Origin: Phymorhynchus buccinoides
Taxonomy: Eukaryota; Mollusca; Gastropoda; Neogastropoda; Raphitomidae
Direction: 5' to 3'
DNA length: 64,000 nt
Assembly (NCBI GenBank): GCA_017654935.2
Contig: CM065698.1
Coordinates: 39,346,739-39,410,738 of the forward strand
The notes under the pieces are model-generated. The model was given only the letters and a program-made list of their open reading frames with translations, searched no databases and had not been told where the DNA came from. Below, one piece after another: positions 32,605-45,176 of the stretch (positions are counted from its first letter, which is position 1; the number at the start of each line of letters is the position of its first letter). Both the position numbers and the translations under genes were made by a program.

Positions 32605-33180
32605 AGGCCTACCTATCAACTAACAAATTGAAAAAAAGGAACAATGATTGCTACTGTGTAAGTGTTTACCACTGTATTACACAGTAAAGATAGGACTACA
32701 AGAAAGACAGAAAGAAAAAGAAGAAAGCGTAAGCTTGACTGCTTGCATTGTCTAAATATTAGTTTCCGGTAAAAAGTCGTTATCGAACAGAGATCGCGGG
32801 AAAGAAAACGTGCTTGTGTAACCAACGATGCTGAAGTCTGCTGCGATATTCTTCTGGCATTGGTGACAAATCAACAGGTTTGGCGTCTTATTTCTCGGGG
32901 ACAACAATGAGATGAGGGTTACCTAGATGAGTAGCAATGTCTTGTCGTAGATTCACAGATTTATTTTCCTTTGTAGTGTAGAGTCACACGTAAGAGTGTC
33001 CCACTCTTCTTGGCTGTCACATCATGAACATCACATCACATCACATCACATAAGCCTTTTCAGCTTTTGCCCTCATTAGTGGTAATTTTTTGCATCAAAT
33101 ATCAATTGTTTTTAAATATTTTATTTGCCCGTGGGTTTATTTTGGCTTGAGTAACGGTAACACTTAGCTTTATTTTTCAT
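32605..33180. other. unassigned spacer
   Basis: It contains a short 'cacat' pentamer run (33033-33051). No gene is seen. Confidence 0.4.
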
Positions 33181-33420
33181 ATACATCCAAATTGGTAGAA
33201 CAAATATATTTTAATAATTCTTTGTCAATACGATTTTTAAATGCATTTACTGAAGGTGCATTGACGGTATCAAATGATAAATTGTTCCATAAATTTAGTA
33301 AAGAATGAATGAAACTGTCTGGTGTTGGTTAGTGTTTTGGTTAGTTTAAAATTGTGTCCCCGAGTAGTATTATGACTAGATAAGTGGAAAAGAGGTGCAG
33401 GTCACGAAGAACTTCAAGAA
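33181..33420 (-). mobile_element. LINE relic, RT C-terminus
   Basis: On the minus strand: HNTTRGHNFKLTKTLTNTRQ, then, after a frame slip, LLNLWNNLSFDTVNAPSVNA and FKNRIDKEL. This is the terminal 'LWNsLP..vvnApSvnaFKnrLD' block of CR1-group reverse transcriptases. Confidence 0.8.
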
Positions 33421-33435
33421 GAAGGAAAGAGTGAA

Positions 33436-34119
33436 GAGTGGCACAGTGCCACAGTGGTAGCATGTTCGCTTTGTTTGTGTCAGTTCAGGTCAGGTCAGGT
33501 AGTTAGGACATTAGGCCTCACAGCCTCTTCACTGTCCTGTCATTTTTGTTTGAACTTTTGCACAGCTGAGAGGTTTTTATATTTTGTTTTCGGCAAATCT
33601 GCCTTTTAGTCATGACTCATGCTCATATTGTAGTTTTGATATGTTGATGTATTTATCAAGGAGGTTTTTGAATTGCGTTAGATTCTGTGGGCTCTATTCA
33701 CATTTATGCCCGTCAAGAACGATAATCTGTTGACTGAAAAAGCAATCGCTATGTTCTTTTCTGTTACTAATTATCGTTCTTGACGGGCATAAATGTGAAT
33801 ATAGCCGATTCTGTGCTCATTTAATATGTGCAGGAAGAGTATTCCAAAACTTTGTTACTGTGTTACAGTGTTAGAAAATTTAAAAAAAAAAGCTATTAGT
33901 TCAGCTCGACTAGGTTAGTATTTTTAAATTACTGTCAAGTAAACCTGAGTCCGAACCTGGGTACAGGGGAATTTTCCTCTCACTTTGCACTAGGCCTTAC
34001 AGTCTGAACGTGGAGTCTTTCGGATGAGACGATAAACCGAGGTCACGTGTGCTCATGCACAGAATGTAGTATACGTTAAACCCAGTGGCAACGAAAAAGT
34101 TGTCGTTTGGTCAAAATTT

Positions 34120-34152
<33 letters not shown>

Positions 34153-34228
34153 ATCAGTCACTCTGGCTGCGACGCGCTCTCCAGGTGGTAGCAACCCAAA
34201 TTTCACAGACACCTCTGTGACTATTGTA
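33436..34228 (+). mobile_element. tRNA-derived SINE family C', split by an insertion
   Basis: The head 'gagtggcacagtggtagcatg' (33436-33470) is separated by about 475 bp from 'acctgagtccgaacctgggt' and the rest of the body (33945-34228). In the copy at 52270-53012 the two parts are adjacent. The body contains a C-run at 34121-34153. Confidence 0.75.
33690..33806. mobile_element. 117-bp MITE with 37-bp TIRs and 9-bp target duplication
   Basis: The arms GGCTCTATTCACATTTATGC and its reverse complement differ at one of 37 positions. GATTCTGTG flanks both sides (33681-33689 and 33807-33815). A 9-bp duplication with long TIRs is characteristic of Mutator-like elements. It sits in the sequence that splits the SINE. 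Confidence 0.88.
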
Positions 34229-34570
34229 TAATTGTCGTGTGGGGGTGTTGGGCCTGACTAGCTCACAATGAAGACAAGAGACAGGTTGGATCAGATGCAC
34301 GTATTTATTCTTGACTAGACATTGCCGGAAGACAGGTTCCACATTTGTGTTGCGCATGCGCTCCTCAAAGTTATCAAGAGTAGCGGCCCTTTTGTGTCGT
34401 CTGCTAAACTACTAATCCAATTATACCACAACTATGATACCTAATAATAATAATAATTTGGTGAAGCTCAACTGTGTAGTTAACTAAATATCCAAACCAC
34501 ACACACACACACACACACACACAGAGTCTAAAAAAATAAAATCACTACATTGATCGTGAAACATTATCAA
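34229..34570. other. spacer with (CA)n
   Basis: (CA)n at 34499-34522. No gene is seen. Confidence 0.4.
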
Positions 34571-34793
34571 ATTATTTTTCTTCCTCGCTGTGCGTGGCCA
34601 CAATCAACTCTGATTATTTTGTCACAGAACCGGGAGGTTCTACCACTTATGCTGGAGGAAAAGGCTCAAAGCCTGAGAAGAAACTGAAAAGTTAGGCCTT
34701 AGACAGAAGAGGGACAGATAAAAAGATAAAGGATTAAGTGCTTGCACTGGGTTAAGACCATTAAACCCCCCAGTTCAGCCGGGAAGGAACGGG
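34571..34793 (+). mobile_element. SINE-like repeat family F, copy 3
   Basis: Close match to 17926-18145, up to 'gttcagccgggaagga'. Confidence 0.7.
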
Positions 34794-34859
34794 ATCCACT
34801 TTCAGCTACAAGCAAAAGCAGAAGAGAAGGAGGAAAAAAAAGGAGAAGAGAGTTTGGGT

Positions 34860-34936
34860 TGCTATCGCAATGACCCCTGAGTGGGGCCATCAGGCATGAT
34901 GGGTGCAGCAAACGGGTGTCCATTCAGGTACTTCCA
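34860..34936 (-). mobile_element. short LINE 3' fragment
   Basis: 'gagtggggccatcag' and 'ttccagacta' match the C-terminal tail region of the LINE relic at 18490-18580, so the copy is minus-strand. Confidence 0.45.
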
Positions 34937-34965
34937 GACTAAGATTCATTCACACTCACACACAC

Positions 34966-34971
34966 ACACAC

Positions 34972-35031
<60 letters not shown>
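34966..35031. repeat. (CA)n microsatellite
   Basis: About 30 CA units with few interruptions. Confidence 0.95.
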
Positions 35032-35034
<3 letters not shown>

Positions 35035-35039
35035 TGTCT

Positions 35040-35482
35040 CCTCTACCGGGAGATAAACACCTTCCAGGATCACCTCACTACAAGAAGACCTGAAACAACT
35101 GGAGACCTGGGCGAAGACGTGGGGCATGCTGTTCAACGCATCGAAATGTACTGTCGTCTTGTCCATACGGAAAAAATCCCAGTACCTTTACAAACTAGGT
35201 GGGACGCCACTACAAGAGGTGCAAGGAAGCCAGTATCTTGGTGTTCACCTGTTGGCAGACCTCAAATGGACCATGCATGTCAACTACGTCTGCAATAAAG
35301 CTGGATCGATGCTGGGCTTTTTGTGGCGAAATCTCAGGAACTGCCCTCCAAAATGCTGGCGTCTAGTCTTCATTGCGTTAGTGAGATCCAAACTCAAATA
35401 CGCAGCAACTGTGTGGGACTCATACAGCAAGCAGGACGTCGCAGGCTGGAGTGAATCTAGAGGCAAACAGCACGCTTTATAA
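35040..35482 (+). mobile_element. LINE RT fragment
   Basis: LYREINTFQDHL, then after a one-base slip LQEDLKQLETWAKTWGMLFN, ASKCTVVLSIRKKS, then YLGVHLLADLKWTMHVNYVC and FIALVRSKLKYAATVWDSYS. This is the RT region just after the catalytic block. It ends where DDB2 upstream sequence begins. Confidence 0.85.
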
Positions 35483-35614
35483 TGAAGGACTAAAAGTCGT
35501 ATGAACTGTAGTAGAATGGAATCAACTAACCAACACCTCCATTTGAGAAAATTTTGAGAAAAAGTACGGAATTTTATTTTGTGGAGTACCTAAGAAAGAA
35601 ATTGGGGGTAGCAA

Positions 35615-35742
35615 GTCTGTTCAGGCAGTGGTCTGCCTGAAGACAGGGCTCTTCTCACTCTCTTTTTGTTCTTAAATTGACCGTTTTAGCAAGGGCTATG
35701 ATGGGAAGTTCAGGCAAACTCTTTGGTCACCGCATGCACCTT
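35615..35742 (+). repeat. repeat family M, copy 1
   Basis: 'cagtggtctgcctgaagac', 'agggctcttctc', 'cttaaattgaccgttttagc' and 'gtcaccgcatgcacc' match 63330-63450. Confidence 0.65.
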
Positions 35743-35861
35743 TGTATTTGTACAAAAGATCCCCCAGTGTCCCGGGGGAGTTTTTAGGTTATTATTTGCA
35801 GCATCACCATATGTTTTCCAGACTACAGTCGGGCACTGTCTTGACACACTACACCATCAGC

Positions 35862-36081
35862 ATGCCATCTGGGTCAAGCTCACGAAAGAGAAGTCGCAGT
35901 CACCGACCATCGAACGAGGAGTCTGTGGACCGTGACGACCAACAGGATGAAGCACTGTCGGCTCACAGGCCTAAGCGACAGACTCTGGCCAGCAAAATCA
36001 AGCAACGGATGATGGAGGAGTCTGCTCACTCTCTCTTGCAACAAAAAGACATGAGACAAGGGAGACAATTAGGAAGGAATG
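35862..36081 (+). CDS. DDB2: DDB2 exon 1
   Basis: Encodes the basic, disordered N-terminus ([23 protein letters not shown]). The donor is AATG|GTAAGT. The N-terminal position of this exon rests on the open frame, phase match and upstream Met, since this part of DDB2 is poorly conserved. Confidence 0.8.
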
Positions 36082-39000
36082 GTAAGTTGAATGTGTGAGG
36101 TGATTGGATATTTTAGAGTAATTGTTCTTATTCAATTTAATCCAAATAGATAAGTTTGCCGGATAAAAGTCAGAGGGTATTATCAGACTTCTTTTTATAT
36201 ACATCTGTATTGTTACAAATTGGGGACTTTACTGGTGTTGCACTGCCTTCGTGCATTGCCTCCAGGATCGTTCCCACCATCTTGATATCTACTAATGTCC
36301 CATATGTGTCTGTTCCAGACCGGAGGATGTTAAGCAGAATTTAATTCAGACTTCTTTCTTCTTTTTGTGATGGTACTACTTGTGGCGGTGCCATAGCCGA
36401 TGAGGTTTAACCGAGGCGTGGTCACCGCTACACCTATCTGTATTAATTTTAAAAATCGGGACTGTACTGGTTTCGTTCTGCCTCCAGGCATTGCCTCCAG
36501 TATTGTTCCCACCATATTTGTATTTACAAATGTCCCATATGTGTCTGATTCAGACCAAGAGGACGTAAAACTCCATTTTCGTCGTGGTCGTGATGGTACC
36601 CTCTGCTGTTACTCCCCTTATTGTTGTAAATAATACCATATTTTACGGACTAAAATAGTAAAATTAGTTATTTAGCAGATGTGTTGAAAGAAATGGGGTT
36701 TTGTTTTGCTTTATTTTAAAGAATTTACAAAATAGCTTAGTTATTTAGCAGATGTGTTGAAAGAAATGGGGTTTTGCTTTGTTTTATTTTAAAGAATTTA
36801 CAAAATAGCTTAGTTACTTAGCAGATGTGTTAAAATAAGACCTTTACCTTTACTTTTTGTGCGTGTTATTTATTATTGTAATATCCAGAAATGTGATGAT
36901 AAAGTCTTCAGTAAATATGATTAAAGCGTCTGCTTCGTGCCATTTCTTTCTACAGACAGCAGCGGGAGTGTGAGGTGTAACTTTAAAGCGAGAAAATCTG
37001 CAGCCTGCCTACCTACCGCCCGCATTTTTGAGCGTCTTCTTCAGAGCCACTGCCTCACTCACTATCTGTACTCAGCCAGCTTAGGCCTGTGCTCTTCTGT
37101 CAACAGACAGGTGAGGCCCAAGATTTTTGTTGGTTTAAGTAATGAACATTTTCCTTGACTGCTATATTTTTTTTATCATTCAGCCCTGAAAGTGGAAAAT
37201 GTCCACCAGCCTTAGGCTGGTAACTTTTTTGTTCTCCAGCCAAACCAAAGACGAAAATAGGGTTTTACGCCATCTTCTGCCTTTCGGCCATGTGGGGCAT
37301 TTGTAAATACAAAGATGGTGGGAACAATACTGGAGGCAATACCCGGAGGCAGTGCTTATCCAGTAAAGTCCCGATCTTTTTTTTTAATACAGATATGTGC
37401 AGCAGTAACCACGCCTCGGATAAACCTGATCGGCTATGGCACTGCCACAATTATTGCATAGTAGCCAAACCAAAAGTTTTACCAGCCAAACCACTTCATT
37501 TTGTTGGCCTTGTCGTCGAAGAGAAGTCACGAAAATATGTCTTCTATTTTGGTAGAAAAGTTTGTGTTTCACTGTTACCCTTTTTGGGTGATGGCTGCGA
37601 TGCCTTTGAACTTGAAGCTGAAGCCGAAGAACGTTTCATTTTGAACATGCACTGGCTGGCGAGCACGCAAATTGCGTATTGTATTTCCGGTGTGTGGGAA
37701 GACATGGATTGGGAAAGGAATCTTGCGCGAGAAAACATCGTTTTTTGCCCATTCGCATTTGGCGGGTGAAGTGAATTATAAACTCGCCCATTTTTTTCCC
37801 CACTCACCATGGTGAATAAAATACTCGCCACGTTCAGGGCTGTCATTAGGCACTTGAGTGCATAAGGCGAATAGAGCAATTTTCAAGAAAAAAATGATAA
37901 AATTAAAGCAAAAGGCGCGCTCGCAAAAGAAAGTAACATTTTGAAGCCCATACGCGTTCGGTAAGCACTTGCCGCCCGCCATTACTGCTGTCATAAACAA
38001 GAGTTGGTTCTCCTTTCAAATCATCAAACTTCCGTTTGTGCCACTTCCTGTTGTTGTGTTTGTACTTTTCTTTGCGAAAACTGAGAGAATTATGGCATCT
38101 TAAGCTCTACAACGATGCTTTTTTAAGCTCTACAACGATGCTTGGTAGACACGGTCATAGGTGTACAGCATGCATATTGCAAACAGCCCGTGGTAGACAC
38201 AGTCGATTCTAGAACATTTCCGGATATTTTCCCCCCTGACAATTGCCCCCGGGACAATGTCCCCCTTAGACAATTCCCCCATTGGACAATTCGCCCCTAG
38301 GTCAATCACCCCCGAGGTCAACTCCCCCCCCCCCCCCAGTTAAGCAAAAGCCACAACAGTAACAGCATGTATACAAATTTCATTTTATTCAGCAAAACAT
38401 GTCCTGAATAAGCTAAAAAGTCATTGATTAAAACCAGAAAGTAAGGACCACACACAAATCAAAGCCTGTTGCCAGAGAAAGTGTCATGGTCTCAAAAGAA
38501 CACATTGAATGCATTTCCTCACAAATAATCATCAATGTTGCTCTCATGATAGGAATTAACAACGCTGCATAGGCAGGTGTTGCTGTTGTACAACCATATG
38601 TGATTTCTGCTCAGTCGTCCAAATATTCATCAATGTTGCGCTCATGATAGGAATTAACAACGCTGCATAGGCAGGTGTTGCTGTTGTACAACCATATGTG
38701 ATTTCTGCTCAGTCGTCCAAATAATCATCAATGTTGCGCTCATGATAGGAATTAACAACGCTGCATAGGCAGGTGTTGCTGTTGTACAACCATATGTGAT
38801 TTCTGCTCAGTCGTCCAAATAATCATCAATGTTGCGCTCATGATAGGAATTAAGAACGTTGCATAGGCAGGTGTTGCTGTTGTACAACCATATGTGATTT
38901 CTGCTCAGTCGTCCAAATAATCATCAATGTTGCGCTCATGATAGGAATTAAGAACGTTGCATAGGCGGGTGTTGCTGTTGTTGGACAACCATATGTGATT

Positions 39001-42000
39001 TCTGCTCAGTCGTCCAAATAATCATCAATGTTGCTCTCATGATAGGAATTAAGAACGTTGCATAGGCGGGTGTTGCTGTTGTTGGACAACCATATGTGAT
39101 TTCTGCTCAGTCATCCAAATAATCATCAATGTTGCGCTCATGATAGGAATTAACAACGCTGCATAGGCAGGTGTTGCTGTTGTACAACCATATGTGATTT
39201 CTGCTCAGTCATTTCCTTATCAAACACTTCTACAAGCCAACAGTTAAAGACCCGCCACATCACGTGTTAAAATCATGGTTTTTACTCTTATAGCTGGTAA
39301 GAAATCTTAAGAAATCTTCCAAGCATAAGAGGGAATGTGACACGTGACGTGGGGAGTCTTTATGAGAAAAAACCCCGTCTTTATGCCAAAAAACAAATGA
39401 TTGTGTGAGTATTCTACTATTGATGTTTACTGTTAAGATTGTGTTCATGGAAGAGCTAATGGGTGGGGATTGCCCTAGGGGGGATTGTCCTTGATCGAAA
39501 TTATCCTGGGGGAAATATTTTAGGTGGGAATTGTCCTGGGGGGGAAATGACCTGATACGGACACGGTCATAGGCGTACAGCATGCATAGTGCAAACAGAC
39601 CCGTGGTAGACACGGGGCCAGCAGTGAAGAGGGTAACAGAAACGTCCACTCTTTTCTTTTGCAGAGCGTGTTGACCCCGGTGGTCAGAGAAGTGGACAAC
39701 CTGCAGCTGTTGCGGACGGCCAGCCCCTTTGACCGGCGGGTGACCGCTGTGGAGTGGCACCCCTCCCTGACCCACACGGCCGTGGCCGGGTCCAAGGGAG
39801 GCGACCTCATCTTCTGGAACACCCTGCAGCACAACTTGAACGACCAGTTCATCCAAGGGGTAAGATGGTTTTCCTTTTCCTTTTTTTTTGGGGGGGGGGG
39901 GGGGGGGGGGTGGGGAGGGGTGGAGGGAGGGAGGGGCTGTTGTGTGTGTAGCAACAATGACATTGTGTCTTGATCCTGTTTTATTATTTTAAAAACACAA
40001 AACACCAATGCTTTCAAGCTTTCGAGATTTTTTATCTCTTCATCAGGAAAATGAGTTTAAAACTGACATATGTTTTATGTGACAGTTAACAGGGCTCCCA
40101 ATCGTCCCGCAAAACAAGGGGTCCCAGGGACTCCATCACTTACAGTATATAGAGGGTCCTAGAGGTGGGATAGAAGGTCCCAGGGGCATTGCGAATGCTA
40201 AAAAGAATTTTTCTAGTGCATCCCTGGGACCCCCCTGCACATTCTTTTAGAGGGTCTTTTAGAATGTCAGTACTTCATAGACCCCCAAATGGGGGTCCCT
40301 GCGAGCCCTGGTTAAGCGTGTGGTTAGTACAGCTCCTTTGTCCACACACTCTGTGGCCCTCCTTTCATCTCTGGGAGATGATGGTGCAGTGCTACGAAGA
40401 GCATCTTTGGGAGTGGCTGTAGAGGCCGACACTTGAGTGGCAGTCTCTGCCGCAGTTGATGCAGGCATATTAGTGATGGGGATCTGACTGAGGATGCTCT
40501 AGGTTTCCTCCTGCCCCTTTTGTCGGCAAGCTGATCCATTCTGTTGGCCTGAGCAAGGGTAGTCCCCTTTTTTTTTGTTCATTTTGTGTTAACTGGTAGT
40601 TGTCCGGTTGTGTGTGTGTGTGTGTATGTGTGTGTGTGTGTTGCGTCCGTGGTCCAGTCTCCAAACTTTAACATTGGCATTTTGAGAGGATTGGACGTCA
40701 GATTATTCTGATGCCTGCATTAGGATTATGTGGAATGGATGGATGTGTGGCAGATAGGGCCGGGGGGCTCGATACAGGCGCTCAAAGTGTGGCCGTGGGA
40801 TGGCGGCCGGGTGCTGACGGCCTCCATCGATGGGCGGGTGATGCTCAGAGACTGGGAGCAGAGGCACTGCCAGGTTTTGACCGACACATTCAACTGTATG
40901 GAGTGAGTTGTTGTTGTTGGTGGTGGTGTTGTTTGTTGTTGTTGTTGTTGTTGTTGTGTGTGTGCGTGTCCGTGCCCTCTCGCCATCAGAAGAAGTGTAT
41001 GCTGTACGACTACTAGTATTATTTTTAAAGGTTATTAACCTTTTCACCACCAGCCATATTTCAGCCACAAATTTCCATTAAAATTACCTGGGTAAAGAAT
41101 AAAATCCGTCTGCAGTATTGGGGATTCTTCTGTGACATACATAAAATAAGGTCTATCCTTACTTCCCAAAACTAAGACAATATGGTCATTGATTAATAGA
41201 CTCCGATTTGATGCCTTTTAGTGACGGCGACTTTGAGGGGTGAAAGGGTTAACTTTAAGGGTTATTAACCCTTTCGCCACCAGCCATTTTCGGCCAATAT
41301 TTACCATTAAGCTTAAACTGGGAAGAGAAAAAAAAATGGTCTGCAGTATTGGGAATTCCTCCATGACATGCATAATATTAGGCCTATGCTTACCTCACAA
41401 AATTAAGAAAATAGGGCCTGTTATGCAATTCCTGTTAGGGGGTTGGGGTGCGCTTTTTAATGTGATGCGCCATAAATTCTGTAAGATATGTTGCTATGAA
41501 TGTAGCAGGGATGCATCTAGAGCGCGGCATTGCAGCATTGCCGCAAAATTGTTGATGTTCTCGCAAAAATAAAAATATGCTGCGGGAAAATCCCCCCAAA
41601 TTTTGTGAAATCCCGCAAACGAAAAAATCGTTTGAAAATAACTTGTTCGGCACTAGGCCTAGATTGCGTGGCTGCGTGGGCTGTACCGAGTCTGCATTTC
41701 CTTTCGACAGTAAAGAACGAGCATTTTGATTGGGTCTTAAAAATAGCATAGCCAATCAACGGCTTTCTCTTTCATTTACTATTTCCGGGCGCAGTGTAAG
41801 CGAGCCCGCTCAAAAATGGCATCGCTTCTGGATTATTTTACTGTGACTTCTAAAAAGAAAGAAAACAGTGCGACTGTGGAGTGCAACATTGATCAACAAC
41901 CTTGTTGTTCCTCATCGGCAGTTAGTGATGACAACGGGGAAAGTTCATCGAATGACGAAGCATCGGATCAGGACTGTGATGTCACCGACGATCCCATTGC

Positions 42001-45000
42001 TAGTAGTGTCGCTCCACCACCTTTCAAAAAGCGAAAGCATGAGTTCATGGAAAGTTGGAAAAAAAGCAGACCTTGGCTAGAATTTGACAGCGAATCAAAA
42101 GCAATGTTTTGTGACTGGTGCTTACAAAGCAAAAAGAACAATGCGTTCACCACAGGTTGTAAAACTTTCCGCACTACATCCCTTGATCGACACGTTAACT
42201 GGCATTGATTTACCCCCGCCCCCCTAACTATTTCCAGATCCCCCCAAATTTCCACACCAAGGGGGGCAATGCCCCCCAGTTTAGAAATTTCTAGATGCAT
42301 CCCTGAATGTAGTGCTGCAGTCTGTTGCAGTGCTGTGAGGTTCTCTGTTTGGTTTCAGTTTCTGGTACTGCAGTGTGGACGTCAGTGCAGCCAGGAAGGT
42401 GGTGGTCACGGGAGACAACGTGGGAAAAACTATTTTGTTGTCGGCTGATGGAAACAAGGTACAGTGGAACCTCCCTTATAAGACTCCCTCCCATATAAGA
42501 CCTACTTCTCTAAGACATTGCCATTCTTTTTAAGTATTAACATTGCGTCCCTTATAAGACCCCTCCCTTATAAGACCTCATTTTAGGCGATTTTTGAAGG
42601 TCTTATAAGGGAGGTTCCACTGTACTACCATAAAACTTTCTGTCTTTTAATTTTGTACTTTCTCTTTTTATTAATCTTAGCCAGACCTGAATGAAAAGTG
42701 GTGTTTTACGTCCTCTCGGTCATAGACACATATGGGACATTTGTAAATACAAAGATGGTGGGAACAATACTGGGGACAATGCCCAGAGGCAGTGCCACAC
42801 CAGCAAAGTCCCAATTATTTTTTTTTAATAGAGATATGTGTAGCGGTAACCACGCCTCGGTAAAACCTCATCGGCTATGGTACCACTACAATATATAACT
42901 CTTAGCCAGACCTGCGACGAAAATGGTGTTTTACGTCCTCTTGGTCTGAATCAGACACAGTCGTATGGGACATTTGTAAATACAAATATGGTGGGAACAA
43001 TACTGGAGGCAATGCCCGGAGGCAGTACGAAACCAGTAAAGTCCTGATTTTTATTAATACAGATAGGTGTAGCGGTAACCACGCCTCGGTTAAACCTCAT
43101 CGGCTATGGCACCGATCAGGTCTTAGCCAGACCTGAATGAAATTTGGTGTTTAACGTCCTCTCGACCCGGGAAGGCACATATGGGACATATACTTAGCCA
43201 GACCTGAATGAATGAATGAAAAATGGTGCTTTATGTCCTCTCGGTCTGGAACAGACACATATGGGACATTTGTAAATACAAAGATGGTGGGAACAATACT
43301 GGAGGCAATGCCCGAAGGCAGTGCAACTCCAGTAAAGTCCCGATTTTGAGTTCTAAAAAAACTTAGCCAGACCTGATCATGAAAGTTGTTTGTGTGTACC
43401 GTAAAAACTATAAGGCGCACCTGTATATAAGTTGCATCTCTTAAATTTACATAATATTAGGTATTTATTCACATATAAGCCGCAGCAGTATATAAGCCGC
43501 AGAGAATATTATTCAAACAAAAATGTTGACAAAGTTAAACAAAAACAAGAGGCAAAGCCTGCAAGGCTCACGTCTGATTTTTATTACTATAGCAGGCATG
43601 GGAATTCCCATGACAATTCCCATGCCTGTATAGAGAGAATACTGTTATGCAGACACTTGTGCATCTGAAAACAGAATTAATTTTTATTTTACTGTGTAAA
43701 TTAAAATTATTTCTATGCACCCCTACCCCTTTCTTTAAAATTTAATTATATGTACGAAAACGAAAACGAAATTTTATTTAACTAGGGAACATGAGATAAG
43801 CAAGTTACATGCTTTTTTCCACCCAGCCCTGTATGCGCATGTAACATAGTGGAGCCCTATTTTTATTTTTGGCAAACAAGTAAAATTGAAAAGCATATTG
43901 ACCAAGCTTTCAGAAAAAACATAGTGACCAATCCCCCACACCCCCCACACCCCCCCGCCGGGGTAAGGGGGGTCTACGGACACCTGTAGTAGGCCTAGTC
44001 TTTGCCTGTGGGTCTAAGCCTCTTACTCTTAGAAAATTAATAATTGAAGTTGCGTGATTCGTAAGGCCATACTCCTGATCTGTTACTGTTTTAAACTGAT
44101 TGTTCATGCGATGAAAACTTGTTCCACATCATCTACATTTCTGTAAGATATTTTATATTAGTCCTAATATTTTATTTTCGTTTCGTTAATTCTCCCCCCC
44201 CCCTCTGCCACAAAGCAAAGGTCAAGGTCACAGCCAGCAAGCTCATCCATGTTTATCTTCCCCTGTACAGTCTTTGCTCATGGTGATCAATCGTCTAGGC
44301 CTAACAAAGGATTCGTACGTCGAAGGCAGTGAAATCGACGAACCCTGGATTTTCCGTATGTTTTTTTTCAAGACTGAAATGAATGTGGGCTAAATGTTAA
44401 GTACGTCGTCTTGATTATGAGGTAAGGCATGGACTCTAGGCCTAGGCCTTGTTGCCGGAAGTGCGGTAGGCTAAGTTATGCGCAGAGATGATGTGCAAAT
44501 GAACACGAACAACTGTTACTCAAAGGCGCAAATAAAGCTAAACAACCGGGCCGTCAACGCACACACTCGGTACATCCATTTGTTACAGAAAATATAAGTT
44601 GACGACGTTAAAATGTACCTATTTGTACACACCTGAAGTCTTGTGTTTCTTTTTAAAGAGCGTTTTTGTATATCTAATGGAGAGTCTTCTTTCCAGTATG
44701 TATCTCCTACTCGGTACAACACAACAGTTACAGTAATCTCTGCAACAAATGATTTTCTTTCTTTTGTTCCTTACCGATGTATCTGACTGCTTTGATCGCC
44801 ATGACTTGAAGGCTCACGTCAAAATCAAGTATCCTGCTAACTTTAACCCTTTAACATCTTATGTTTTTTTGAGAAAATGACAACGTTAAAGTTTCAGTGG
44901 AGAGTGAGAGTCTTCTTTAGTTTGAAGAGTGTGACTGAGTCGAGGTTAAAGGTTGCACAACAGTAATCTCTGCAACAAATGATTATCTTTATTTTGTTCT

Positions 45001-45144
45001 TTATCAATGTATCTGACTGCTTTGATCGTCGTGACGTCAAAATCAAGTATCCTGCTAACTTTAACCCTCTAACGCCTTTTATGTTTAGAGAAAATGACAA
45101 CGTTAAGGTTTGAGTTAAGGTTAAAGGTCGGGGCCACGGACGCA

Positions 45145-45176
<32 letters not shown>

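Noticed and set aside
37290..37769. 159-codon open frame in DDB2 intron 2
   Set aside because: Its first half is a family E SINE. The rest has no recognised family and breaks the DDB2 reading frame.
38523..39216. CRISPR-like array
   Set aside because: The 98-bp units are contiguous, with no unique spacers, and the genome is animal. It is a tandem satellite.
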